From: Eunapius fragilis
Lineage: Eukaryota; Porifera; Demospongiae; Spongillida; Spongillidae
Length of the DNA stretch: 64,000 nt
Direction: 5' to 3'
Assembly: GCA_963681505.1 (NCBI GenBank)
Contig: OY811971.1
Location: forward strand, 18,783,111-18,847,110
Shown one piece after another: positions 36,675-47,514 of the stretch. A program made the position numbers and the translations under genes. How positions within the stretch are numbered: the first letter of the stretch is position 1; every line of letters starts with the position of its first letter. The notes under the pieces are model-generated. The model searched no databases. It had not been told where the DNA came from and worked only from the letters and a program-made list of their open reading frames with translations.

Positions 36675-37708
36675 CTGTTGTTTCAAGGGTTTTATAGCCC
36701 TAAGAGTGTTATGTAGCACTACATCAAAATTACATAACGTCAAATCTTTCAATGGCACTGAATATTTTGGTACCGTCTTATCCCCTGGGGGTTGGCTATG
36801 TACACACTAAATTTAAGACATTACTTCTATAGTAGCACCACGAGGTTGTAGAGATTTTCTACTGTCCTGATATTGTTTCCCGGGTGATCAATTGTTCATC
36901 AATTGTTAATCCAGTTGATCTTGTTTATATTGGGTATGTATTTCTCTTACAATGCAGCCTCCTCTACAGGTACTTTAATTTGAATGAGTATAGAACAATG
37001 TCTGAACTAAACTGAACTATTCTTTTTTGTTCCTTTCATTGGCATATCTGTGTACAAATTAATATTTTTGACAAATAAATGTCATTCCTTAGCAAGCATC
37101 CTACAAATCAAAGAAATACACCAAAATACATAGATTCAAGCTTTTCAATGATAGTTCTTCCAAATCGGAATAGTTCAGTTTAGATCAGACTGTGTTCTAG
37201 GTACTGGCCGCTAATTTTTAGATTGCCAACAGCATTAATTTGTATGATGTAGAATACTTAGCGCTTCTTCTTGAAAGTGGGGTGAGAAGAGGAAGAGAGA
37301 CCAGTCTGGATTTGCAATTTGACGGAGGTTAAAGCCCATGTCTTCTTGTTACACTGCCCTTGATATAATGTAGAAACATATATTGTTCTTACTCGTAATG
37401 GCCTAATTCCATGCGAGATTGATTAAGCAGAATATGATCCACTGATATGGTAGCGTTAATGGACGCACTGTCAACGGCTGAAAGTCCAAATTCTATAGAA
37501 CAAAGCAAATTTAATTTTAATTTGCATGTGTCATACATGAACACAAATTCTCTACTGTCATCTTATACAGTGAAGTAAGTAAAGGTATTACAGCAATATT
37601 TTTCTCATGCAGCATCCGTGTTTAAGCTCGTTGAAGAAACTCTTATCGATGGCAATATACATGTAAGGTATAGGATGCATACGCGTTGGAGTCAAAATAA
37701 TCTGTCTT

Positions 37709-38320
37709 TTAGTAATCGTAAGTGCAAATGCATTGAATGTAATAGTGGGGTGAATGGAACGTGATGCAAGATGAGCAGTAGTAAGTTTTGTTGTCATAAG
37801 GGGTGGGGCTGATGTAAGCGGTGGGGTGAGTGGAACTATTCATGATGTAAGAGGGGTTGATGAAATTTGCTGCTGAAACGGTAGCAGTAGCAGCATTTGC
37901 AATGATGATGACAAGAATCACAACGTAGAATAAGATGGCTGCAATGTTGAGTGCCAGAGCAGCTTTGCCCTTCTTCCTGGCAGCAGCAGTGTTTCCATTT
38001 GCATCATCTGTCTTTGCCTTGAAAGGAGAGAGTAAACAAAACTAAATCATTAAATTTACAATTACGTCAGCCGTATTCACACATGAATCCAAAAATCAAA
38101 TATTGGTCATAATGGTGCTGCTTGCAGTTGGAAAAATGGCTCCACTTACAGAACTGGCCAATGCAATAGCAGGAAGTGCGAATATCAGTGTCCACCATCC
38201 TCCACAAATGCAACACCAAATAGTCATCACAATGGAGAGTGTGTAGTAGTGATCTTGAACAGGTTGAATCAATGTTTTGTTGGTAGCTGCTGTTGGCAGG
38301 ACTGTAATATTTATTGTGGG
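37709..38320 (-). CDS. CD225/dispanin-family membrane protein (IFITM/PRRT-like)
   Basis: Two minus-strand exons, 38150-38320 and 37709-38017 (stop at 37709), joined in phase 0 across a GT-AG intron (GTAAGT donor). The first encodes DHYYTLSIVMTIWCC, then GGWWTLIFALPAIALASS: the intramembrane segment followed by the loop start of CD225 proteins. The second starts AKTDDANGNTAAARKKGKAA and continues with the TM helix ALNIAAILFYVVILVIIIAN, then an NxS/T-rich tail. The order (short hydrophobic segment, basic loop with Ala/Lys, long TM helix) is the CD225 hallmark. In vertebrates this family includes IFITM antiviral proteins and synaptic PRRT/SynDIG proteins; which role applies here is unknown. The N-terminal exon(s) were not found. 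The gene is single-copy, in the spacer of the giant inverted repeat. Confidence 0.65.
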
Positions 38321-39027
38321 CTGGGGAGGGGGAGAAGTGACATTCTATGAGCACGTGATCTTCTAATCCCCCTACTCTACTATCTATTGCACAATGCAGC
38401 ATTAACACCACAGGCACGTTCACACACATCTCAAGGTATACATGTTTATGAAACCTTATAACAGTTTCAGTGTGCTTGCATGCAATACTAGACAAATTTC
38501 AAGCACACTGCACGCGTGCAATGTTGCTTAATAGAGACAAGAATGATATCAGAAACTCTTTTTCAGAAATTGAAGACAAAGTTCTATTTCATCAGTCGCG
38601 GATACCTGTAATGATTTTTGAACCTTTAGGGCATTTAAAAATCCTTTACCGATCACGCTTTATCAAACAGCACCTCGGCCACACCCATTCCGACGTGAGG
38701 TACGCAAAATTTCACAATATTACATATATTAGTTAGGGGTACGCGAACAATGAATCTATTAGCTTTCATATCTATGATTTAAACACTGGTGTTACCGTTG
38801 TGCATTAAAATTTGACTCTGAACATTGATTAAAGACGTCTTAAATTTAGTGTGTACATAGCCAACCCCCAGGGGATAAGACGGTACCAAAATATTTGAAA
38901 GATTTGACGTTATGTAATTTTGATGTAGTGCTACATAACACTCTTAGGGCTATAAAACCCTTGAAACAACAGCTCATCACACACTTACCTTCATTTCAAT
39001 TCAGAAGTATCTTATTTGGTTTTTACA

Positions 39028-39393
39028 ATGCTAAACATAGTGTTAGGACTAGTAGGTTGCCAAGTGATTACCATTGTTTGGAGTTTGCACTGGCATGATC
39101 CTTCATACCACGAGGCTTTTGACAATGCAAGCGGTAGGTAGATCCATCCACATGTATTGCACTGAAGTTTTCTTATGTTTGAGTCACTCCTGGGAAAGTC
39201 ATGTACAAACAGGGGAGTGTTTTATGTAATTACACCATTTTTTGTGACAGCTGATGTGGCTCTGGGTCTTCAGGCAATTACATTTATGTGTCATTTGGCT
39301 GAAGAAATAGCTCAAGTCAAGTCAAACAGTGAAAGTGCTGTGTGCAAGGATGCTTTTTGCTGTCCTTCGTGCCACAAATCTGTGCATTCATAG
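39028..39393 (+). CDS. Small membrane-protein candidate, right-arm copy
   Basis: A TATAAAA at 38951-38957 precedes an open frame with ATG at 39028 reading MLNIVLGLVGCQVITIVWS (TM helix), then LHWHDPSYHEAFDNAS. A second open stretch, 39168-39393, reads FLMFESLLGKSCTNRGVFY, then a second hydrophobic helix (VITPFFVTADVALGLQAITF), and ends CCPSCHKSVHS. Joining them needs removal of 39138-39167, a GT...AG stretch of only 30 bp, which is unusually short for an intron; this makes the model doubtful. Family not recognised; it resembles a fragment of a small multi-pass protein. The 69- and 72-codon frames are identical in both arms. A decayed copy of the first part lies at 57105-57285. Confidence 0.35.
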
Positions 39394-40448
39394 CAGTATA
39401 GAGTGAAATGGAGGAGAAGGATGGAGACTACAGATGCCATACTTGCCTTAATGAGTTTCAGCACTGCATATATTATTCATATGCAGAGCCTGCGTGACAC
39501 TGTATACTACATTCTGTCACACTGCATATGCTGGTGTTTCTATTTTATTTAATTCATTTTTATTTATCTATTTTAAATTGTCTGCATAGTTTATGTGCAT
39601 GTGTGAATGTCCTATTATAGTTATAAATGCTGTTTAAAACAATTTTTAGTTCTTTTTTAGCGTTACGAAAAATTAATTTTAGTTCATAGAATACACATCA
39701 AACACTTCTACAGTAACAGACAGGTTCAGTTCTATACTCTTCGGAGAATGGCTCTGGCATTCGCCCTTATTAAGCAAATGCTTAAGTTAGAGATCAGGTC
39801 GAAAGATGCCTGTAATTCTGACAGGAACTTGTGGATTGCAAGCCTAGCTGCAACTTGTATAATTATATAATATTATATTGAAACAAGTAATGTAAAACGT
39901 TTTATTATATATTTCAGCACTCATTTCACATTGTGGAGTGATATCAGCAGCAGAATATTTTTGCTGTAACTGCAAGACTGCAACATTGGACTGTATATAC
40001 AAAGCCATCGATCTGCCTGTTTGCTTCAACATGGAGAAGATTAGTCTAGATATTAAATGCAACACAGCCTTTCATGTAAATACACTGTACCATAGTGTAT
40101 GAACATGAACTCTCGTAGCCATTGGAACCTGCACGGAATATGATAAGACAAGTAGGAACAAAAACTCTTCTACGAAATGTCTACGGTATTTCTTTTTATT
40201 AGGTTTCAAAAGTGATCGCCTTAGGAAAGGATATTAAACTCCACATGAACTAAGCTTAGTCATAAATCCGATCTTACTATCGATCAGCCCCACTACTTCA
40301 CATCAACTCGTGATTCCCCACTGCAATGATTCATTATACCATGCATGCATAAAAAAGATCCTGACCCATCCGCCCCAATACAATCCCTTTCATTCTTCCT
40401 TTCGAACATAATCTATCAACCCCCCTCCCCTGCACTTATGTACTGGTA

Positions 40449-41054
40449 ACTACACAGTTAAGGTTCATATGGCAACCAATGCAAGTTTTTATATGTCATT
40501 ATCAATCAACTAATAACGCTGATCTTAGGGCCTCCATGAGATGTAGTGGGCAAATCTCATGTAAAATCGATTCTTGACGGCGGTTCTTTTTTGCTGTGTA
40601 CTCAATCAACTACGGATGTCACGCCTTAATTAGCGGTAAGTAGGCTCGTTGCATATTTTACCTCTGATTTGTGTATTTTGCTAATGGTATACACAACGGT
40701 TCAGTTCCTACATGAAGAGTACTACAAATAACGCACTCCCCAATATTGGATCCAGGAAAGGTTTATCATACGGAAGTATCTATTCAATAAATCTTTTTAT
40801 AGATTGCATGCGCTTTTACTCCTGTGAAACCAAATTCAGCCGGATATACATGAATGAAAGGGAATTTCTCGGGCCGGTCCCAGATTTCAACACGGGGGTG
40901 GAGCGGTAAACCTGTTGAGGGAGGTGGTTGGCCTAAAGTTTAAGCGATAACAGCACGGGTCTAGAGGACAGTGCTGCCGCGATATGGTCTTTTGCAGATA
41001 TCATCTATATCGCGATATATCGCGATATTTTAAGTATATTCATCGAGCAATTAT
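40449..41054. other. Right-arm-specific insertion (about 600 bp)
   Basis: Sequence present only in the right arm. The left arm has about 13 bp here. It contains ATATCGCGATATATCGCGATA near its right end and no convincing gene. Confidence 0.7.
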
Positions 41055-41136
41055 CGGTCAGAATATTCATAGTTGAGGCTGCGTTGTTGTGGCGGCGTAA
41101 AAAAGAGCCAACACTATCATGCGGGAGGGGAGGCGA

Positions 41137-41153
41137 GGGGGGGGGGGGGGGGG
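41137..41153. repeat. Poly-G tract (17 bp) in right arm
   Basis: Counterpart of the 21-bp poly-C tract of the left arm. Confidence 0.95.
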
Positions 41154-41573
41154 ATCGTATAGAGTGGTGAATTCTACCCCTCCTTACGTTGCCATTCCTC
41201 GACGGCCCCCTCAGAAGGGTTATATAAACCAGAGAAGAAATCCTAGCCACTCCAATTTTGAAATCAAGTTAAGATAAATGTTGTAACCTGTTATTTTACT
41301 TAATTGTGCTGTGGGGACTACGCGCGCCGAGTGAAACGGAAGTATCCTATCAACGGTCGCGTACAATTAATGCGTTATGTACCGTATATTATGGAAAATG
41401 CGTATTTGTTGACGTGTCTGTTTACTTCCTAACAGTACGATGATTCTTTACTAATTGACGTGAGCTTTTAAACTCAAGTCGTTCTTATTTTATAAACCGA
41501 ATAGGCCATAGGACTTGGATTGGCTTTAAAAAGAGAATCGTGAAAGCTTGTGTATTCTGTGGTTCATTTGACC

Positions 41574-44500
41574 ATGGCTCATTTCGGCTTCACTGAATCA
41601 TTTGAAAAATTCAACATGATAACGATATACAAGAATGAAGTAGTGGTAGAGACTGAAGCGGCTACAGCATCAGACGATATGCAAGTGATCAACCCAGGAG
41701 CGGTGATTGTAGAGCATGATACAAATACTAGCGGTACGCCAAATAGACTATCTCCAGCATGTTATGGACGGACCACTAGATCTGAATTCAGCAACGAGGA
41801 CCATCGCAATAGAGACACCGAATTCGACTTTCATAACGTGGCGGAGAGCCATGTTCAAACAAGTGTACAAAATGGAGGAGTGTACGTGTCGAACGCTACA
41901 AGTAGTAGTCCTATAGGTACCAAAATTGTACATTATACTAAGGCAGAGAAAGGAAGAAATGTCATAGTGTCAACAGATATCCAAGACGTGGTCCCGGAAA
42001 CATGTATTATTAACACTGGCAAAAAATCTGCAGTCCTTGAGAAGAGGCTGGAATCTGGTAGCAGCACAACTAATAGTCAACACGCAGTGAAGGATGAATC
42101 AGCCATTGTTTCTGATGGTCTAAAAGAAAAAAATGTAGTTCTTTGCATCCAATCAGATATGACAGAAAATGGAAACACCAAAATATGTGACAGCCAGACC
42201 CACACAAATGAATCAGCAGCATCTCTTGAGTCCGAGAGTGAATGTGGTGTCACATTTGATGTTCAAATGACAGTGCAGAGCAATGCAACCATCACATCTA
42301 CATTGCCTATTGAAAATTTGCAGGCTTCTTTTAGAGCAAGTCAAGCAGTGCTCCAAAATGGACAGACCACTGATAGAAAAACTAGCAATGGAATAAGCTA
42401 CAAAAATAATAATACTGACATGCCTGTTAAAGTAAAGAACAGTACGCCTGGTAGTAATATTGTAATTGGACAAAAATCACAGACAAAATCTGAGACCTCA
42501 ACAATTTCAAAGAGGGGACAGGCCATCCCTACTGTTAGTGTAGAGTCACAGGCTACATCAAACTGCAGCCAAGCAATCATCCAGATTGGAGGTACAATTG
42601 AATCCAGCCCCCAGCAAAGGGTCACAAACAAGAACACCAGACATGTACACCAAGATATGAGTGCTTCTTCATCCGGGAACGGGAATTCAAATCAACAGTA
42701 CACTCCTTTGACCCCAAATATTTTACCCAGATCATATAGCTTAGAAAGGAACAATGTAACCACTCCAAATGGCAGCACCCAAAATGCAAGCAGATTCACT
42801 CCCACAGCCACATCTCATGTACAATCTATGCTATCGAAGATAAAGAATTCCAAACTTGCACACTGTATGAAGTGGCAATTCATTTCCATGTCTTTTTGTT
42901 TCATATTGCTGTGTTCATTTATTCCTGATAGGTTTTTTGCCATGCTGGAGAACCCCTACTGTCCTGAGCCCAGTTGTTCCTCGTCTCTCCACATGCCCAT
43001 CATCATTACCTCTCTCGCCTAGGATCCAAGCTGTCCTTCCTCCTCCTGCTCCTCCTCTTGCTACTCCTCCTGCTCCTCCTCCTGCCTCTTCATATGCATC
43101 CACTATTCCTGCAATCATCCCTCCTCACTCTATTCATCCTCTTCCTGTCACGCCTATTATTCCTGCTGTTCTTCCCTCTCTTCCTGCTCTCCCTGTTTCT
43201 GCACCTTGTATTCATGCTCTCAGTCCAAATCGCTCCATTAGCACTCTTCCTATTAATGCTTCCTCATCATCATGTGTCCCAATTACACCTCTTCCTCTTA
43301 CTGTTTCTACTCCTTCCCCTGGTACACCTGTTGTCCCTCAGAACCGCTCAGCTCACACTCTTCCTGTCACTTCTCCCTCATTTGTTATTCTATCTTCCCC
43401 AACTTCATCTGTCCCTCTTCCTGTTTCTACTATTCCTTCTGTCCCTGCAAAGTGCTCTGGAATCATATATACTATTCCCGCTCTCCCTCCAAAACGATCT
43501 GCTTGCACTCCTCCCATTTCTACTCTTCCTTTTTCTACTCCTGCTCTCCCTGTAAAGCGCTCTGTTCACACTCCTATTACTTCTCTCTCATCTTCAATTC
43601 CTCCTGTCCCACCATTATCTGTTCCTCATCTTCCTGTTTCTACTTCTTCACGTACAAAACACCCTGATGGTTCGCTTCCTATCTCATCTATCCCACCTGT
43701 TCCTCCTAAATCTACTCGTCTTCCAGTTTCTTCTCTCGCACCTAGTATTCCTGTTGTCCCTGTGAAACACTCAGTTCATCAAATTCCTATGAATTCTTCC
43801 TCACCTATGGTCCCTGAAACCCTACATACCTCCTTTCATCCTCTTCCTGTCTCTTCATCTTGGCATAATCACAGTGCCACTAATCAAACTTTGAAGGTAA
43901 TTTGTTTGTTGTATAACATGTACTCTTTTTATTACACATATGCTCAGAAATGCAAGGCAGTTGGATGTTTGATGCCTTTATCTGAACTTACATTCAGTGG
44001 AAAATCAAGTGAATACTGTAAAAAACACAATTTATTAAACACCGATGAGTTCATGTCATGTAAGCATCTAATTGTGTAAGTTACCTTGTAACTGAACATC
44101 TGTAAACATGTGCGTCTACAATGTGCATAATACAGAGAATATGCAGGATATGCTGCTAAATAGGAATTTTCCTTAGAAACTTCCATACAGAATTTGACCC
44201 CCAACTATGAATATCATTAAAATACGCGCGTTAAAACACGCGGCACGTTTATAACGAGACTCCTGACTAATATATTATTAGATTTGGGCCCACTAAACTC
44301 TATTCGCATAATATTACGAAACAATCAATGAAACAAGTAAATACAATAATTGTCAGAACGGGAGTGTCTACAGGTGGCTTTGGAGGTGTGGGAGTCTCAT
44401 AATAGTTCAGAGAAGCATCCAATTTATGCCCTAATCAATGTGCCTCTTGCCAAACTAGTTGTGCAAATACAGCATTTTCACCTTCATACATTTGGAAAAT

Positions 44501-45716
44501 ACTGTTTGAGCCAGCCATGGATGGGTCATACATGAAATATATCCTTTAGAATTGAGGTATCTTAACCCCTTTTTAGTGTGCAAAAATTGGTTCATGGGAG
44601 ATGGCCAGTTATTTCCTCTACATTTCCATCTAGAGCAGATTTGAAATATTTTCTTGCATATTTTATGCTCATTGCTTTGATCTCTTATATTTACATGCTG
44701 CTAGTTTTAGTAAACAACCTAATACTATTATAGAAAGTTCTGAGTTGTAACCTTTCTAGTGAGATTGAAACTGTGCTGAGCTCACTAATAGCACAGAATA
44801 CAATGTAACTGCACAACTAGTTATATTGCGCCCACTTGCATGAGTTAAACCTTATATCCCACCATTCCACACAAGTGTCAGATGTGGCAACCATTTTGAG
44901 CCGGCCAAATGGAAATTCGGCTGCCAATACTCATTGCTCAGCTAGAAGGATTCTGACTGCAGTCAGTGGAGACTCAAACAAACTACTCGCCTCTCCAATT
45001 GTCGGACTGCCATCGAGTGAAGGTATTGCCCATTAATGTGATTACTGTGTTCTTTAAAATGTACACCACTCACAGAAAGATCTGCTATGTACCAGGGAGT
45101 CATGCCAGGCTCTGAAGTTTATTCCAAAATCTATTCTCAATTTAAAAGAAGATGGCATGAAGGTAAAGGTCTACCACCAGATTTGGACTACATTTTTGAA
45201 GTTATTAATGTTCAATGCAAAGTTATGTGGGAGCAGTACAAAGGTGAATTACAAGCCAAGGGGTCACCTACACGTGTGGAGAAACACTACCATGGAACTG
45301 CTTTATAGTGTGACCTAGCCAGCAATCTGTCCATATGCGGCAATGTGAGCTGTGGTATATGTGGAATAAGTCATAATGGATTTATGATGTCACGTGTAGG
45401 TAAAAACATCCAGCGGTTCAGTTGGTTTGGCCAGGGTTTCTATCTGGCTCCAAACTCCTCAAAGTCACATGACTACACACGAGGGAGCCACTCTTACAGA
45501 GCTCTGCTCCTCTGCGATCTCCTCCCAGGAAAAAAATACTCCACAAAACAGAACATGAATAAGCTAACAGCCCCCCCACCTGGATATGACAGTGTGTATG
45601 GCCTGCCAGGAGGTGCTCTAAATTACAAAGAAATCGTGGTATACAGAGCAAACGCCATCCTGCCACGCTACGTTCTTATGTACCAAAAAGATGGAATTGA
45701 TAGAATTGCAAAATAG
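41574..45716 (+). CDS. Zinc-finger/PARP catalytic-domain protein, right-arm copy (in-frame TAG)
   Basis: Exon 1 is 41574-42864 (ATG in ACCATGG context; Ser/Thr/Asn-rich, no known domain). A 67-bp GT-AG intron leads in phase 1 to exon 2, 42932-43896, a Pro-rich region with variable repeats of the LPVSTP type. Exon 3, 43948-44075, has KCKAVGCLMPLS...SSEYCKKHN, a Cys/His motif typical of the fungal and oomycete zinc-finger PARP family. Exon 4, from 44411, has CPNQCASCQTSC. Exon 5 ends at 45022. The last exon, 45076-45716, holds the ADP-ribosyltransferase core: HYHGT (His), WFGQGFYLAPNSSKSHDY (Tyr), LTAPPPGYDSV and NYKEIVVY (Glu), giving the full H-Y-E triad. A TAG at 45306-45308 sits in frame between HGTAL and CDLASN, so the protein would stop there unless it is read through, edited or bypassed. 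The exon 4-5 junction is unresolved. Confidence 0.7.
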
Positions 45717-46260
45717 ACTCAAAATTTATAGTTTTTAAAATTGTTCTAAGTTTATAAATCATGTTGTTGTGTTTTGCTGATGTATAGTTTCATATTCGGT
45801 TAGAACATGGGTAACATTGCCATGTTACCCATGTTCAGTCTTACCCTATTGCGGTGCTCCTGACCTCTTCCACCTTTTTTAGGAATGAAAGACACAATTA
45901 TTTTAATTAATAATTCATTAATTGATGAATTTCATAAACTAAGGTGCCTATGTAGAGGCAAGCTCAATTAATGTCTGCCACAAATGAATGGTGGTATGGG
46001 GTGAAGCATTGAAAACCTCTATAAATGCAGCCTACATCACACTTTGTAAAAACATAACGTTGAATATTTTTGCGTATATCTCACATTCACCAGTAGTATA
46101 CACACAGCCATGTATATTCCGAGAAGGCACTGTGTATACACTGTGCATATTTTATGATTCCGCAGGTGATAGTTGCTTGTTGAGTATTTTTCAAGACACT
46201 TGTGATATGAAGATATAAAATTCATTCACCTAAACTTAACTTCTCCTGTTCCACCATCAG

Positions 46261-46830
46261 ACAAAGCAGAAAGCATGGGATACACCACTGGTACAAACCA
46301 CATATGATCATCTCCTTGAAAATGCATCTGACACCAAACATCGCGCACAACTTTTGTCCGGGCCTATTCTGCTAAAGAGACAGGTGCATGGTTAAATGCA
46401 ATTCCACTATCTTCTCTTGGGTTACAGATGGATGAGGATACGAATAGCTATTGGTCTGCATTCCCATCTATCACCCACACCAGTGCCATCACTGCAAGGC
46501 AACAGTAGACGAGCTAGGCCTTCACGACCTCAGTTGTCCCAAGAGTGACGGCCGTTTAACTCGCCATGCTGCAATAAACAGCATCATTCATAGATCTTTG
46601 ATGGCGGCTCGAATTCCATCAATACTGGAGCCTGCAGGTCTATCACGCTCTGATGGCAAATGACCTGATGGCATCACGATTGCACCATGGAAGTCAGGAC
46701 GTCCACTTGTCAGGGATGTGACATGTCCTGACACTTTTGCAACCTCATATGAGCTATAGGCAACATCAGAGGCAAGGGCTGTTGCATCTTTGGCAGAGTG
46801 GAAAAAGATGACCTGCAAATACGAGACTAT
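46261..46830 (+). mobile_element. Non-LTR retrotransposon relic (endonuclease part, family A)
   Basis: Frames broken by stops and shifts read KAWDTPLVQTTYDHLLENAS, then QCHHCKATVDELGLHDLSC (Cys/His block), RHAAINSIIHRSL, ILEPAGLSRSDGK and APWKSGRPLVRDVTCPDTFA. This matches, block for block, the intact frame at 61055-61981. The RPDG nuclease motif is broken by a TGA (K-stop-PDG). The relic is cut off by the partial PARP copy at about 46830. Confidence 0.8.
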
Positions 46831-46834
46831 AGCT

Positions 46835-47210
46835 CAAGCAGACAGTGCAGACTTGAACAAACCACTCGCCTCGCCAGTTGTAGGACTGCCAATGAGTGAA
46901 GGTATTGCTCATTAATGTGTTTACTGTGTTCTTTAAAATGTACTACACACCACTCACAGAAAGATCTGTTATGTGCCAGGAAGTCGTACCAGGCTCTGAA
47001 GTTTATTCCAAAATCTATTCTCAATTCAAAAGAGGATGGCAGGAAGATAAAGGTCTACCACCAGATGTGGACAAAATTTTTGAAGTTATTAATGTTCAAT
47101 GCAAAGTTATGTGTGAGCAGTACAAAATTGAATTAGAATCCAAGGGGTCACCAAACCGTGTGGAGATACACTACCATGGAGCTGCATAAAGTGTGACATA
47201 ACCAGCAATC
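46835..47210 (+). pseudogene. Third, partial copy of the PARP gene (exon 5 end to HGT motif)
   Basis: Contains the end of exon 5 (KPLASPVVGLPMSEG), the intron with the same GTATTG donor and CACAG acceptor, and the exon reading EVVPGSEVYSKIYSQFKRGW...NRVEIHYHGAA. Because the intron is kept, this is a DNA-level duplicate, not a processed copy. At the place where both palindrome copies have TAG it has AAG, but a 1-nt deletion just before shifts the frame. Homology ends at AGCAATCT, where retrotransposon sequence begins. Confidence 0.8.
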
Positions 47211-47425
47211 TATCTTCTAATGATGAGAAGTGTAAGGAGCTGGGTTGGGTATGTATTCCACTAGCTGTGGAGGCATATGGATGCTGGGGCATGGAAGCCC
47301 AGGAAACTTTTAAACGTCTGGCGGCTCGTCTAGTGATTCAAATGGGGTGCAGCAAATCGCAGGCTACCACCACAGTGTACCAGAGGCTGAGCCTTTCACT
47401 CGTGAGAGCTAACGCAAGGGCACGA
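47210..47425 (+). mobile_element. Retrotransposon C-terminal fragment (family B)
   Basis: Reads CKELGWVCIPLAVEAYGCWG, then LAARLVIQ, SKSQATTT and LSLSLVRANARARIS. This is the same C-terminal block as at 4.7 kb and 50.6 kb. It abuts the partial PARP copy. Confidence 0.75.
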
Positions 47426-47514
47426 ATATCCTATTTGTGTATTCTCTTGTATCCCTATTTCAATATAATTAATGTACATTATAATAAATAAATAAAAATA
47501 ATCAGTCTCACAGC

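Larger units (their letters stand above)
30193..36819 (-). repeat. Giant inverted repeat, left arm (about 6.6 kb)
   Basis: Near-identical, in reverse orientation, to 38837-46043. Outer ends match at AGTGTGATGTAGG (30193) and CCTACATCACACT (46043). Inner ends match at TTTAAGAC (36819) and GTCTTAAA (38837). The left arm lacks about 600 bp present at about 40449-41054 in the right arm, having only about 13 bp in its place. The poly-C tract at 35081-35101 is 21 bp against 17 G at 41137-41153. Confidence 0.95.
38837..46043 (+). repeat. Giant inverted repeat, right arm (about 7.2 kb)
   Basis: Inverted copy of 30193-36819, separated from it by a 2,017-bp unique spacer. It includes an extra 600-bp stretch (about 40449-41054) absent from the left arm. 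The two arms differ by scattered substitutions, a 3-bp deletion in the Pro-rich exon, homopolymer length changes and a few short indels. Confidence 0.95.

Noticed and set aside
43137..43667. Leu-rich and Tyr/Ser/Cys-rich frames overlapping PARP exon 2
   Set aside because: Alternate-frame shadows of the Pro/Ser-rich CCT/TCT codons of exon 2.
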